Part shown: positions 1 through 9,789 of the stretch, one piece after another
How the letters are laid out: each line of letters starts with the position of its first letter
Position numbering within the stretch: the stretch's first letter is position 1
Source: Thalassia testudinum
Lineage: Eukaryota; Streptophyta; Magnoliopsida; Alismatales; Hydrocharitaceae
Reading direction: 5' to 3'
NCBI GenBank assembly: GCA_037157565.1
Contig: JAZHRO010000039.1
Location: 48,050,001-48,114,000 of the forward strand
DNA: 64,000 bases
The notes under the pieces: model-generated
Told to the model about the DNA's origin: nothing
What the model saw: the letters and a program-made list of their open reading frames with translations, nothing else
Database searches by the model: none
Program-made: the position numbers and the translations under genes

Positions 1-329
1 ACTCCGATTCGACCTCGCCAACACCCTCCGCGACTCCGTCCTCCATCTCGCCAGCAGACCTCCGGTGAGCGCTAGCGGCCACCACAGACCACCTACTCCG
101 CCGCTCCGGCACTCCACACCGTCGTCATTCACCGTAGATCAAAAACCCTAACTTAGTTAGGGCTATTGATCAATCCCACACTCCCCCGAACACCACCACC
201 TTCACACGCACAGTCCAACTTCGCCCCACACACATAGACCACGCCACGCAACCACCACTGTTGCACTCGCTGTAGTCTGACAATACTTCCTGAGCTTTCT
301 AATGCGGCCGAAAGGCCTTATTATTGATT
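1..329. other. GC-rich sequence without a recognisable gene
   Basis: The stretch is rich in C and CT runs and has no reading frame with recognisable protein features. It contains the hairpin listed separately and, near 181-188, a CTCCCCCG run that could be the complement of a polypurine tract. It probably continues the LTR-like repeat that is clear from about 330 on, but I cannot align it to the second copy with confidence. Confidence 0.4.
137..171. repeat. Imperfect hairpin, 16-bp arms, 3-bp loop
   Basis: The arm GATCAAAAACCCTAAC is followed by TTA and then GTTAGGGCTATTGATC. The arms pair at 14 of 16 positions and the innermost 7 bp (CCCTAAC/GTTAGGG) are perfect. The left arm holds a telo-box-like AAACCCTAA. 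It may simply be a chance feature of a degenerate LTR. Confidence 0.6.
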
Positions 330-1420
330 TCAGGTACTAGCCCCCTCCGCCATTAACGTCGTAAGCTTCAAGGTTGCTTGAAACTCTCTCCAAACCTGCA
401 GCTTTTGGTCTTCGACTCTAGACGAAGAGGATTTAGTCCAGGAACACGCTCGCTCGGTCAATTGAGTCCGTTGACCACTCCTTGCATGCGAATTGGATGA
501 GGGCATCAACAGTAGCATGCGCGAGGAAAGGGGGACAGATAGTCCCACATCATGAGTTTTGGAGCAGGTGAGGTTGCATAAATTATATTTGTGATACAGG
601 CTTATCGCCTTATATACAAGGGGTGAGGTCCCTCACACCCCTCATGCTCCTCGTTTGCGACATTGCCCCCACAGATCTGGCCTGGTTCGATTACCTGCCT
701 ACACTATACACTCCTTGCTCACCACCCACTGCCGATGAGCCTGGACCTAGGTGTGCTCTAGGTCCGATTACCCGTATACCCGGTATTGTTGAAGGCTCTA
801 GGAGAGCGTGACTCAAGGAGAGAAAGAGAGGAGAGCGTGCGCGGGGTAGGGAAGGGTTTTTCTCTTTGGAGAATTGGCTAACCACTTAGCCAAATTTGAG
901 GATCCTTCCCCCTCTACGTGAAGAAGAAAAGTAGAGAAAGAACAAGAGGAAGAGAAGGAGAGCAGTTGAAGAAGAGCAGAGGAAGAAAGAAGACAAAGCT
1001 GAAGAAGAAAGAGAAGGAAAGGAAAAGAAGAAGTGTCTGCAATCAGAGAAAGAAGAAGTAGAGCACTGTTCATCCAGACGTTTAAGACGTCTGATACTAC
1101 CATCAAACGGCTAACTTGAGTTTATTTTTACATAGTTATTGAGTTTCATTTGATATTATTGTAGGGAGTAATTGGTGATTCAAATCACCATTTTACTCCA
1201 TTCTTTTAACAGTTTGACACTTGATGTTATTGCTACATTATTCTGAGTCAACTCTTGATTATAATTTCTTATCTCTATTGTTTAAAATTGCAATCTTGAG
1301 AATTGAATTTCTACTTGCTCCTAGCGAACGACCTCAGACTTTTTGAATATAAATTTTATCTGTTTTTTTGCGAGATTTTGACTATACTGCAACGCAACAA
1401 TTTAAAACATCAATCTCGCA
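330..1420 (+). repeat. 3' part of a gypsy-type LTR (family B, copy 1)
   Basis: This segment is homologous to the reverse complement of 23472-24640. Shared blocks in the same order are a CCACAT/TATA-like region (541-590), CTTATCGCC (602-610), a purine-rich GAAGAAGAAA tract (920-1060), a GTTTAAGACGTCTGAT-type motif (1081-1096) and a terminal block around 1330-1420 containing ACGACCTCAGACTT. In many plant Athila/Tat-like LTRs a CGTTC-type block and a CTATACT block lie just before the primer site, as here. The LTR probably ends with CA at 1420. No canonical primer site follows, so whether any internal region remains is unclear. The left limit may lie outside the window. Confidence 0.55.
541..590 (+). 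promoter_or_regulatory. USE-like CCACAT box with TATA-like box about 25 bp downstream
   Basis: AGTCCCACATCA (541-552) resembles the plant snRNA upstream sequence element RTCCCACATCG, and ATAAATTATA (578-587) follows at about Pol III snRNA spacing. The related minus-strand copy keeps the arrangement: TAGTTCCACATAAG (24368-24355) and a CATATATTGT box (24332-24323). No snRNA-like sequence follows either copy, so this is more likely part of an LTR promoter or coincidence. Confidence 0.2.
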
Positions 1421-2167
1421 TGACTAACAGCGGGTTGTTCTGGTTAGATCAGTTGCCTGCCTACAGCAGACGTGCGCACTGACTGAGATCAGACATCTAG
1501 GGTTAGTCTCAAATGTCTTAAACGCACGCAGGAACCTGCCTAGTGCTCTTGCTTCTCCTCCTGTCGTTTGCTACCTCTCACGACCATCTGTGGGTGCAGT
1601 AGGACGTCTAACACCTCTCCCGACAGTCTGGGGTTGCAACCAGATGTCTGACACCCCCTCCAAATGTCTGAAAGCACCTCGGTTGCTGAGTGTGCACGCT
1701 TTCCCAACACCCTTCTCCCCTGCGCAGCTTGCCTCCTTACGCGAGCTCGATCTCCAAGCCTGTATGCGACACAGATGCCTCGGTCAGGTCTCGCCTCGGG
1801 TCCTATGTGCGTATGGACGTCCGAAGCTCATCGTGGACGTCTGCGGAGCCTCCCAACCGTCTACCGAGCTTCGTGGACGTTTGATGACCGTAGGAGATGT
1901 GCCTGCACCTTGCGCGTAGCACCTCCTCGCAGCGCAAACTCGCCTCGTCTGTGGTGCAGCAGCAGCTCGTGCTCCATGCAGCTGCAGCAATGCCCTCCTC
2001 TCCTGATTCCCTCTCCCTCTCGGTCTCTCCTTCTCCCTCTCACTCTCGCTCTCGCTCTCCCTCTCCTTCACCCTCAATCACTACTTGCAAGGGAAAGAGA
2101 GGTGGTAGGCACGTCGCTCCAAGAAACAAAATGGGAGGATGAGGGGGTGCGGAAAATGAGGAGGGGG

Positions 2168-2196
2168 TTTATATAGAGGTCTAGGAGTAGGGTTTT
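2168..2196 (-). promoter_or_regulatory. Probable LTR core promoter: telo-box and TATA box
   Basis: On the minus strand AAAACCCTA (2196-2188) lies about a dozen bases upstream of TATATAAA (2175-2168). The Tekay LTRs have the same order and spacing (9955-9979 and 17604-17628), which suggests a U3/R promoter inherited from a related chromovirus. Activity cannot be judged from the sequence. Confidence 0.35.
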
Positions 2197-2360
2197 AGGG
2201 CACGGTTAAGTTGGGCCCAGGGAATTGCACTTGGCCCCGCAGAATAATTTCTAGGCTGTAAAAATTACATTAGGCCCCTCTAAGAGTCACAAAAACCTGC
2301 ACGATGTCTCCTTGGTGTGCAGAGAATTACAACAAGGCCCCTATGGTTCAAGAAAAGCCA

Positions 2361-2383
2361 AATGACCCTTAGGAAGGGTCATT
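2361..2383. repeat. Perfect 10-bp inverted repeat with 3-bp loop
   Basis: AATGACCCTT (2361-2370), AGG, AAGGGTCATT (2374-2383). It lies about 16 bp from the presumed 5' terminus of the minus-strand LTR-F. The Tekay LTRs have an AYGACCCG block near the same end, so one arm may be family sequence and the other secondary. Confidence 0.6.
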
Positions 2384-2399
2384 TTAGATTTCTCCTTCA

Positions 2400-3654
2400 T
2401 CAAATATACCAATACACATGGGTACAATCATCAACTAACACTAGGAAATATTAACAACCTTTGTTACTTTGACCTGGACAAGGTCCCTATACATCTACAT
2501 GAATTAACTCAAAAGGAAACTTAGACTGCTTACCATGACTATGAAAAGATGTCTTATGATGTTTGCCAAGTTGACAAGCATCACACAAAAAATTATTTTG
2601 AAAACTCACATTAGGGAATAACCGATGTAAAACAGTAGGGCTAGGGTGGACAAGCTGTAGGTGTCAATGGAGAGGAGTAACAGAGTATGCTGCAACACTA
2701 TTAGAAGATGGAGGTAAATGGACATAGTAGAGACCATTCTGCTCAAGCCCCCCACCAATCCGCCTCCTCATCCTGAGATCTTGCAACATAAAATATTAGT
2801 CATAAAAAATTGCTTTGCACTTCAAATCTTTGGTGATCTGACTAATTGACATCAAATTTAGTGCAAACTGTGGGGCATGCATAACATCAAATAAGGGCAA
2901 TGTGGGTGATAAAGATAAATTGCCTAAGCCAGTAATAAGAGATAATCCATCGTTGACCACCTTAACTTAAAAGGGGGTGGCTAAATCTTGAAGCGAGGAG
3001 AAAAGATCTTCATTACAATAATATGAGAGGATGCTCTTGAATTTGCAATCCATGCAGGAAAGCTGGAACTGGTAGATATGGTCATGGTACTTGTAGGCTG
3101 TAGAACAGGTGCTCTTGCAAAGGTAGATGCTATAGAGGCAACAAGCTCATCATACTTTGCTCTAGAAATAGTGAGCTACTCCTCATGAGTCTGAGTAGGC
3201 TAACCAATCTGCTCTGTAATCACCTGGTTGGCCCTAGGGTCACGACCCTGAGGGTATCCATGTTTCACCCAGCAATGGTCAACAATATGTAAATCTCCTT
3301 AATCACATGATACAATCTGGTGATGTTACTCCTGTAAGAGTGTTTCTCATACAAAACATCCTACATTTTCTTTGCAGAAGAATGGCACATCACTTGTTTG
3401 GCAATTGTCTATGTAACACTATTAAGGAGGCATCTCACCACCCAATCATTATCAGCTTCCTAGTTTTCAATTTTTAGGATAGGTTCTTCATTAGCCAAAA
3501 TATATTTCTTTCTCTGAGACCCAACGAATCGAGAAATGCAGTAGACCATAGACGAAAATTAGTGTCATCCAACTTGATGGAAGTTCCCTAGAACATGCTC
3601 GTGGTGGATAGCTTCCCTATCAAGTCATTTAGGGAGTCCTTGTTGTCTTCCATT
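2400..3654 (-). pseudogene. Ty1-copia gag-protease-integrase remnant (copia N)
   Basis: Reading leftwards from an ATG at 3654, the first residues contain KLDDTNFRLW (3600-3560), typical of the UBN2 copia gag domain. A gag zinc-knuckle tail (DHCWVKHGYP, about 3275) and a degraded protease region (WIANSRASSH, near 3060) follow. Then come LMSISQITKDLKC (about 2860-2820) and the integrase HHCC tail CDACQLGKHHK (about 2580) running into ELIHVDV and LVDDCTHVYW (about 2410). Stops and frameshifts are scattered through it. It starts about 450 bp inside its 5' LTR (4245-4101) and is cut by LTR-F at 2400, so integrase core, RT and 3' LTR are missing. It lies inside the RT of copia C. Ty1-copia Pol identity is secure; the exact lineage is not. 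Confidence 0.8.
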
Positions 3655-4085
3655 TTCTCAAATTCACAAATCAAGAACAAGAGCTCTCACATAATAAGTG
3701 CTTTAAAACATGAAGACTGATGACCTAAAGATCTCTACCAACAGTAGAAAAAAAAAAGAGTAACAAGTGAGGGAAGGCACCAAGAACTCCTCGTCGAGGC
3801 AATAGCGGCAAGGTATCAAGAAGCCCCTGCCCTTGCACCTCCCCGTACGACTGTTGGCGCTACCAGCAGTGGTGATCCTCCTAGCTGCACCCTAGCGGCA
3901 CTGCTGCTGGTGCTCTGTGCCAGCGGCACTGTTGCAGGTGTGGTTAAGAGTGGCATTGCTGTAGGTGGTGCTCACCGACAGACGTCGCTGGCGGCACCTA
4001 GTGATGCCAATGACGAGAAAGAGGGAGAAGGTGGACGACTTAGAGGACTTTTGGGGGTGGGGTATTAGAGATTCAGTCTAGGACC

Positions 4086-4100
4086 GCTACTTTGATATCA
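4086..4100 (-). other. Degenerate primer-binding site of copia N
   Basis: TGATATCAAAG (4100-4090) directly follows the minus-strand LTR end at 4101 and matches the initiator tRNA-Met primer site TGGTATCAGAG except for two transition-type changes. Position and spacing support the call. Confidence 0.45.
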
Positions 4101-4245
4101 TGTTGGGAAGCAAATGACATACCTTTCATTGAGAAACCCTAGGACCCTTGTAAAGAGATGTCTAAAGGGGAAATATCAGTACACACCCACTAACTTAAAA
4201 ACACTCAATAATAGAAGATAAATAAAACAAAGCTATGTTTTAACA
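4101..4245 (-). repeat. 5' LTR of copia N (145 bp)
   Basis: On the minus strand it begins TGTTAAAAC at 4245 and ends CTTCCCAACA at 4101, giving TG...CA ends and a TGTT/AACA terminal inverted repeat. It is followed by a primer-like site and, about 450 bp later, gag. The flank from 4246 on is copia C RT, so this LTR marks an insertion into that gene. No second LTR is in the window. Confidence 0.65.
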
Positions 4246-6571
4246 GTTGTCCCAACTCTTTGTCTGGAAATTCACATTGTAATTTAGTGAGAATATTATC
4301 CAAAATAGAGGTGGAAGAATGTGGAAGAGTTGATGACAAGAATGTCATCAACATAAATGACAAAATAAAGCTTGATGTTTAAAGATTCATAAATAAATAG
4401 GCTTGTATATGTTTTAGATGCTTTAAAATTATTGTTATGGAGAAAATTGCTCAAGCGTGTAAACTAGGCTCGTGGCACTTGTTTAAGTCTATATAAAAAC
4501 TTATGAAGTTTGCCAATGTATTCAGGGTGATTAGCATCAACAAACCCTTGAGGTTGATACATGTAAACCTTCTCATCTAAATTACTACGAAGGAAGGCAT
4601 TATGAATGTCTAATTGATGCATACTCCAATAATTTTGAACAACAAGAGTAAGAAGCAATTTGACAATAGCATGTTTGATTATCGGACTAAAGGTTTCAAA
4701 ATAGTTCCAGCCTTCTTGTTGATGGTGCTCTTTATCCACGAGTCGAGCTTTATAGTGTTCAAAGGAACCATCTGAGTGTCTTCTAGTCTTGTGAACCCAC
4801 TTGTTGCCTATTTCATTAACATTGGGAAAGGGAGGAATAGGAGTTCATGTACTATTATTAATTAAAGCATTGAATTCTTCAGTCATGGTTGACACCCTAT
4901 GTTTATGTTTACTTGCAGTAGTGTAAGTGATTCAGATTCTTGAAGTTTAGAACATTGTGGAAGGGGGTGTTTAGTCAAATGATAGAGCTTCTTTTGAAGA
5001 TACCATGCATGGATCTTGTTTGCATTTGATGTATGCGTTGAGGGGTAGAAACATCTAAAATAGCAAGACTAGTGGTTGGGGCCATAGTAACAATATTTGG
5101 CATAGACTGTTGTGAAGGAGCAGAGGAGGAAGACAACATTGGTTCAAGAATCGTTTCAGGACTAGTAGAAGTCCCACTAGAAGTAGAGGAAGTAACGAAT
5201 TCTGAAGGAATGGGTGTCAAATATATAGTATTTTCAGAACCAATAGTAGGGATAATATTGTACTGAATATTGTGAAAAGGAAATAATTTTTCTTCAAAGA
5301 TGGTATCTCTTGCTATAATCATTTTCTTAGAAATTAAGTTGTAACAGAAGCACGTCTTGTGAAAAGAATGCCCCATGAAGACATGTAGCCTAACCGTGGC
5401 TGCATTTTATGATCGGCAGTGTATGATCTTAATAATGGATATGCTGCACACCCAAAAATTTCAAGAAGTGATAATCAGGTGCTTCATTATATAAGTACTC
5501 ATGAGAAATTCCATTGCATAGAGGAGTAGAAGGGATAAAATTAATTAAGCCGCCGTAATAAACACATATGACCAGAACTTTAAAGGAATTTCGGCATGAG
5601 ATAAGAGAGCAAGTGCCATTTCAGTTAGGTGGCAATTTTTGTGTTTAGCCATCCCATTTTATTGGGGGGTATAGGGTGCAAAAATAAGATGCATAATGCC
5701 TTGAGAAAGAAGCCAAGTATGAAGTCTTTTATACTCACCTCCCTAATCAGTAGGTAAGGGTTTTATAGGAACATTAAACTAAGTTTGCACAAACTTGTGA
5801 AACTTGAGAAATATGTCATAAACATTGGATTTTAATGCCATTGGAAATGCCCAAGTATACTTAGTACAATCATCAATAAAAGTCACAAGATACTTGAAGC
5901 CATCAATATAAGTAATAGAAGTCCATATGTCAAAGAAAATAAGTTCAAACGACTTTTTAACGCTTGATGTGGTAGATGGTAACACCACTCTATGCATCTT
6001 AACTTGTAAGCATGCATCACAAGTAATGGAAAATTATTAGACTTAATAGAAGGTAACTAAAAATGAGAAATAAGATGTTAAAGCATGCGATGATTTAAAT
6101 GGCCTAAGTGTTGATGCCATATAGAAAAAGGAACCTTGACAGCAGCATTTATTTTTTGTTGAAGAGAAGAAGAGTAGCTAGAAGTAGTTGAAGCTTTATA
6201 CCCTTTTGGAAGCCACAAGTGGTAGAGTCCTCCTTTAGTTGTTCCTTGTAGTAGTACCTTTATCAGAAGCAATATCTCATATAAATAAGTCCTTTGGATG
6301 CAGTTGAAAATAACAATGATTATCTTTAGTGAAGTGAGGAATGGAGAGCAAGTTCTTATTCATGGTAGGACATCTGAGAATAGCATTAAGATATAAGTGC
6401 CTGATGGGGTTGGGAATAATAAAATTACTCGTGTGCGTAATTGGGGAGGTATCACCATTCTGAACTTCCTTTCAAATATCAAGACTTGCTAATTTATCAT
6501 TGATTTGATGTGTAGCATCGGAATTAGCACACCATAGTTGGGAATTGGAAGCATCTACACATTGAACTTGC
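4246..6571 (-). pseudogene. Ty1-copia protease-integrase-reverse transcriptase (copia C, 3' piece)
   Basis: Domains in order on the minus strand are: a protease remnant (ANSDATHQIN near 6510, where functional copies have DSGATHH, so the catalytic DSG is lost); ILRCPTMNKNLLSI; the GAG-pre-integrase WHQHLGHLNHRML (about 6120-6080); an integrase core start ELIFFDIWTS (about 5940) with TFIDDCTKYTWAF; the post-integrase linker with MGHSFHKTCFCYN (5376) and FEEKLFPFHN; and RT with NYFETFSPIIKHAIVK, QLDIHNAFLRSNLDEKVYM and YVDD at 4355-4344. Several stops separate the frames. RT ends where copia N is inserted at 4246. The upstream gag lies at 8510-8301 and 44379-43681. Confidence 0.85.
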
Positions 6572-8300
6572 TAAAAGAGCAATCTTCGTTTTCAATAAAA
6601 ATTTTAATATAAAATGACTTGTCGTTATAGTTTGTTACGCTGTAGAAAATCGCTTTTCAAAAATATTTAATGTTCAAAATCTAACTATGAAAATAGTTAA
6701 GTCGTTTCCACAGGGAGTAATTAGCCTATTATACTAGTGAATGATGCCTCAATTATTTGGGAAACTCAATGGGTGTGCATGCTAATTCATGCAATTCTTT
6801 TTCTACATAACTTCTTGTTTTAAACAATTAATCAATAATGTAAGGGTGCACATGCAAAATTACCACAATGAAAATAAGTGAATTATGATCTCAGTATTGA
6901 CAAATATCATTAATATAAATCAAAATCGAATATGTTCCCTATAGCTAATATTCCATACTCGATTAGTTAAGAGATAAATGCACTATTCGCTTTTCAAATA
7001 AACATGAGGGACATTCATGCATATTCGTCTGAATATAATAATTGGATAAATAAATGAACAGTGCATTTCACAATGGCATTATGCGTAAATATTAATTGGG
7101 CACTTCCTGTAGCAAAACATGGGATGTTCTCCCCTTTGCTCGCATGTGCAGAGGAGGGCTTCGTTAGAGGAGATGCTGTGGGGGAAGGTCAGCCGGAGCG
7201 AGGCCTTTGCGTTGATGTTGGTCTCACGGCGAGAGGTGGCTAAAATTGGCTAGCCGGCGGAGGCGAAGCTTGCCGATGGCGGGGTTTGCGTGCATGCGCG
7301 TGGACTGCTGTGGCTCCCGTGGAGGTGTGGAAGGGTTTAGCATGCTGTGTGGAGTTCCTTGGTGGCGTTGGTGGTGAAGATGGTGGTCGACGGTGGTGGC
7401 TGCGTGGAGGGGAGCAGTGAAGGCTTTGGGTTCTTTCAAGAGGTTGCAGGCGGGTTGAAGAAGAAGACGAAGAAGCAGGGGTGGGGGTGGGTTTGGCCGA
7501 TGTGGTGGCATGTGCGCAGCACGTGCGTGGCTGTGGCAACGGCGATGGTGCGTGGATGATGGGTGATGGAGCCGACTTTGATGGGTTCGACGGGGAAGGT
7601 TGCATGTGGTGATGGCCGTTATATGTTGGTGGTGAATGGATGAAGGTATTGATGGCGGTGAGGAAGGGAGATGGTGATGATGGCTGTAAGTAGGTGGTGG
7701 TGATGGTGTGAGCTCTGTCACCGCGCACATCACAATAGGCGAAGGGCGGAGGAGTACACTACGTCCACGGTGCAAGCTTGTCTCACGACGTATGTAGGTT
7801 CCACAGTGCAAGCGATGGAGGAGGATGGAGGAGATCCCCGTAGGGGGCCAGATGATCTCCCTCTCTGTTGGCCCTTTCTCTTTTTTTAAAAGTCCCCGGT
7901 TTGTTCCTTCAGCCGCCAACTTCTCCAACCACTTGCGAACATCGCGAGTGGTTGAAACCAATGGTTAAGTATTGGCCGATCTTTATAAGACGTCTGACTT
8001 CATCATCTAACGTCTTAAAAATTGTAAAGTCAAGGAACTTGTCCTGGCAATTCCCAGACGTCCATCCTTAGCTCTAGACGTCTTATAAACGCAAAAATGT
8101 CGTGTGAACTCTTGTACCTAGCCTGCATTCATAAAATAAATTATATTATCATAACATATGTTATTAAACATAAAATTAGAGCATAAAATTAAATGTAGGC
8201 TAAGGTAAATTGCCATTTAACTCCTACTCAATTAATAATTAAGGACAACTAATTAAAGAGTACTTAAGCCAAATAATGATCCACTAAAGTGGACTTATCA
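6572..8300 (-). mobile_element. Athila-like solo LTR (LTR-A) inside copia C
   Basis: It is homologous to the Athila-type LTR split between 27191-27844 and 32396-33352: the same GTCGTTTCCACAGGGAG block near the primer side (6707-6723), the same GGTGGTGG-rich middle (7350-7700) and the same minus-strand start (TGATAAGTCCACTTTAGTGG at 8300-8281). It separates the copia C gag zinc knuckle (from 8301) from its protease (from 6571). CTTGC (6567-6571) and CTTGT (8301-8305) are a candidate target duplication with one mismatch; the outer TG would then have decayed to TA. The 1.73-kb length fits Athila LTRs. Long open frames in the G-rich part are composition artefacts. Confidence 0.62.
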
Positions 8301-8510
8301 CTTGTGAGGAGTCATCAAGTGGTTGACCATAGTGATAGTAGCAAGTTAACATGATATGATTAAATCTCCCACAGATCTGGCATTGCATGCTGGCTACAGA
8401 CTGACCTCTGCTAAGTGTAGAAGAATCACTTCTAAAAGAAACATGACCGCCGCGAGCCTGAAAATGACCACCTCAAAGACTAGAGCATCACAACCACAAG
8501 GCGATGCACG
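8301..8510 (-). pseudogene. Copia C gag zinc-knuckle segment
   Basis: On the minus strand the frame reads CQICGRFNHIMLTC, a complete CX2CX4HX4C knuckle (about 8385-8344), followed by YYHYGQPLDDSS. Upstream, FRGRA sits at the copia O target site: joined to the sequence right of 43680 (one ACCTC and one TAAAT kept), it continues YQTSSS into FRGRA in one frame. So this is the middle of the same gag whose start is at 44379. A frameshift separates FRGRA from the knuckle. Confidence 0.78.
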
Positions 8511-8515
8511 ACCTC

Positions 8516-8677
8516 TGTTGAGTACTTTAGTTATCTTTTATGCTTTATATTTGTTAGGGACTATTTGCTTACTTTATATTCTTGCTTTATTCTCGTATGT
8601 AATTTTCCCAATACCTCTCTCTATATAAAGAAGTGTAGGGTTTTCTATGAGAATAGGAATGTTTATTTCGTCCCACT
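8516..8677 (+). repeat. 5' LTR of copia O (162 bp)
   Basis: It starts TGTTGAGTACT and contains TATATAAAG (8621-8629). It runs to CCCACT directly before the primer site. By target-duplication geometry both LTR copies end in CT rather than the usual CA; a CA lies two bases inside. It is closely similar to 40870-41030. Confidence 0.8.
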
Positions 8678-8688
8678 TGGTATCAGAG
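8678..8688 (+). other. Primer-binding site of copia O
   Basis: TGGTATCAGAG is an exact match to the usual plant copia primer site, complementary to the 3' end of initiator tRNA-Met, immediately after the LTR. Confidence 0.8.
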
Positions 8689-9325
8689 TGGCGATTCTAG
8701 ATCGGTGCTCGGGTATCCCACCGACACAAGCCTCCAAACCCATCCCACCAAAACCCTAATCTCGAGAACCCTAGCCACCACCGACGCGACAGTAGGCAGT
8801 GCAACTGCGCAGCAGCAGACCAGCAAAGGCAACACGCGGCACAGAAGGGGGAATTTGTCCTCAAGCGACTGTGGAGGTGCTGAAGGGTCTTCTCCCTGTG
8901 GTGGCATTGTAGGCCACCAAGGAGTGCTGATTCGACCTCCTCAAGCAACGACGATGGCGCTGTAGGGTCTTGTTCTCCCTATGGTGACGTCGTAGGGCCT
9001 GTGATGGTCTCCTTGTCCCTACTGCAGGGCCTGAGCGTGGCCTAAGGTAGTAGCGCAACTCCACCACCTGTCGATAGGAGCGTCGTCGGTGGGTCTAGAG
9101 TAGTTTTACTCTGGCGAGGGAAGGTAGCAATAAGACATTGAGGATAGGTAGGGGTTCCTCTTGCCCTAGCATGCTCCTCTTACTACTTGGAGGGTTGCCA
9201 TGAGCATTTAACATGATTTTTGAGGTCATGTTAGATCATCTATTTTATGATTTGGTGTGATTTTGCATATCTAAATAGTCTAATTCAGATCTGATTTCAA
9301 CGACTTCTTGGGGTATTTGAGGAAA

Positions 9326-9440
9326 ATGGCTTCTTCACCATCGTCCGAGGTGACTTCGGAGACTAGTTAGGTGAGCGGGAACTACAAAAATCCATTCTTC
9401 ATTCCTATTGTGAAGTTGGATGAGACCAACTATGCCCTCT
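9326..9440 (+). pseudogene. Copia O gag, N-terminal fragment
   Basis: From ATG at 9326 the frame reads MASSPSSEVTSETS, a stop, then NPFFIPIVKLDETNYAL, the conserved start of copia gag (KLDxTNYxxW). It ends abruptly at about 9440, where minus-strand Athila gag begins. The 650-bp leader between primer site and ATG has no other recognisable feature. The rest of gag is absent from the window. Confidence 0.68.
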
Positions 9441-9784
9441 GAGGGCTTGTTCATGGCTTTTAGTTCATCCATCTTAGAGGGCTTGTTCTGAGGAGAGTTT
9501 GTATAGGATGGTTGGTATACCGGTTGGGGAGGTTGGGGTCTTGCATTTCCTAAGTTGGAAGCATCATTTTTCTTCCATGAAAAGTTTCGATGGTTCCGCC
9601 ACCCTGGAATATGGGTTATTACGAGGGGGTGGTCGGAAACCTTGGGCTGCATTTAGGTCGGCTTGAATCAACTCAGGGAATTGATTTGCCAAGTGGCACT
9701 CCACAATGGCGTGTGTAGTGCTTTGGCAAATGGAGCATTCACTCGAAGCTTGGACAATAAAGGTTGCTTGCGAGTGCATGCTGA
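9441..9784 (-). pseudogene. Athila-like gag, C-terminal part with zinc knuckle
   Basis: On the minus strand the frame shows CSICQSTTHAIVEC (about 9740-9700), a CX2CX4HX4C knuckle, then FRPPPRNNPYS, and in another frame HIPGWRNHRNFSW, the YNPGWRNHPNFSW-type hallmark of Athila gag. Proline- and glutamine-rich sequence follows and the frame stops at the junction with copia O near 9440. One frameshift and the Tekay insertion at 9785 break it from its N-terminal part at 20995-20133. Confidence 0.82.
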
Positions 9785-9789
9785 GGTTT

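Larger units (their letters stand above)
1514..2399 (-). repeat. Chromovirus-like LTR piece (LTR-F), possibly a solo LTR
   Basis: Read on the minus strand it starts TGAAGGAG at 2399 and has an AATGACCC block, a telo-box/TATA unit (2196-2168) and many GACGTC motifs (1601-1610, 1641-1670, 1814-1885), the same make-up as the Tekay LTRs at 9790 and 17419. On its right it cuts the copia N integrase at 2400. TCAAA occurs at both 1509-1513 and 2400-2404 and could be a target duplication. However, the sequence left of 1509 does not read as copia integrase, so the left boundary is uncertain. Confidence 0.45.

Noticed and set aside
1664..2176. 170-codon plus-strand frame with Ser/Arg/Pro-rich sequence
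   Set aside because: It overlaps LTR-F antisense to its promoter, spans the CT-rich leader and GACGTC cluster, and has no recognisable domain.
7224..7961. 245-codon frame on the minus strand
   Set aside because: It lies in the G-rich middle of solo LTR-A, is rich in His, Pro and Ser from low-complexity DNA, and the homologous LTR at 32396-33352 does not conserve it.
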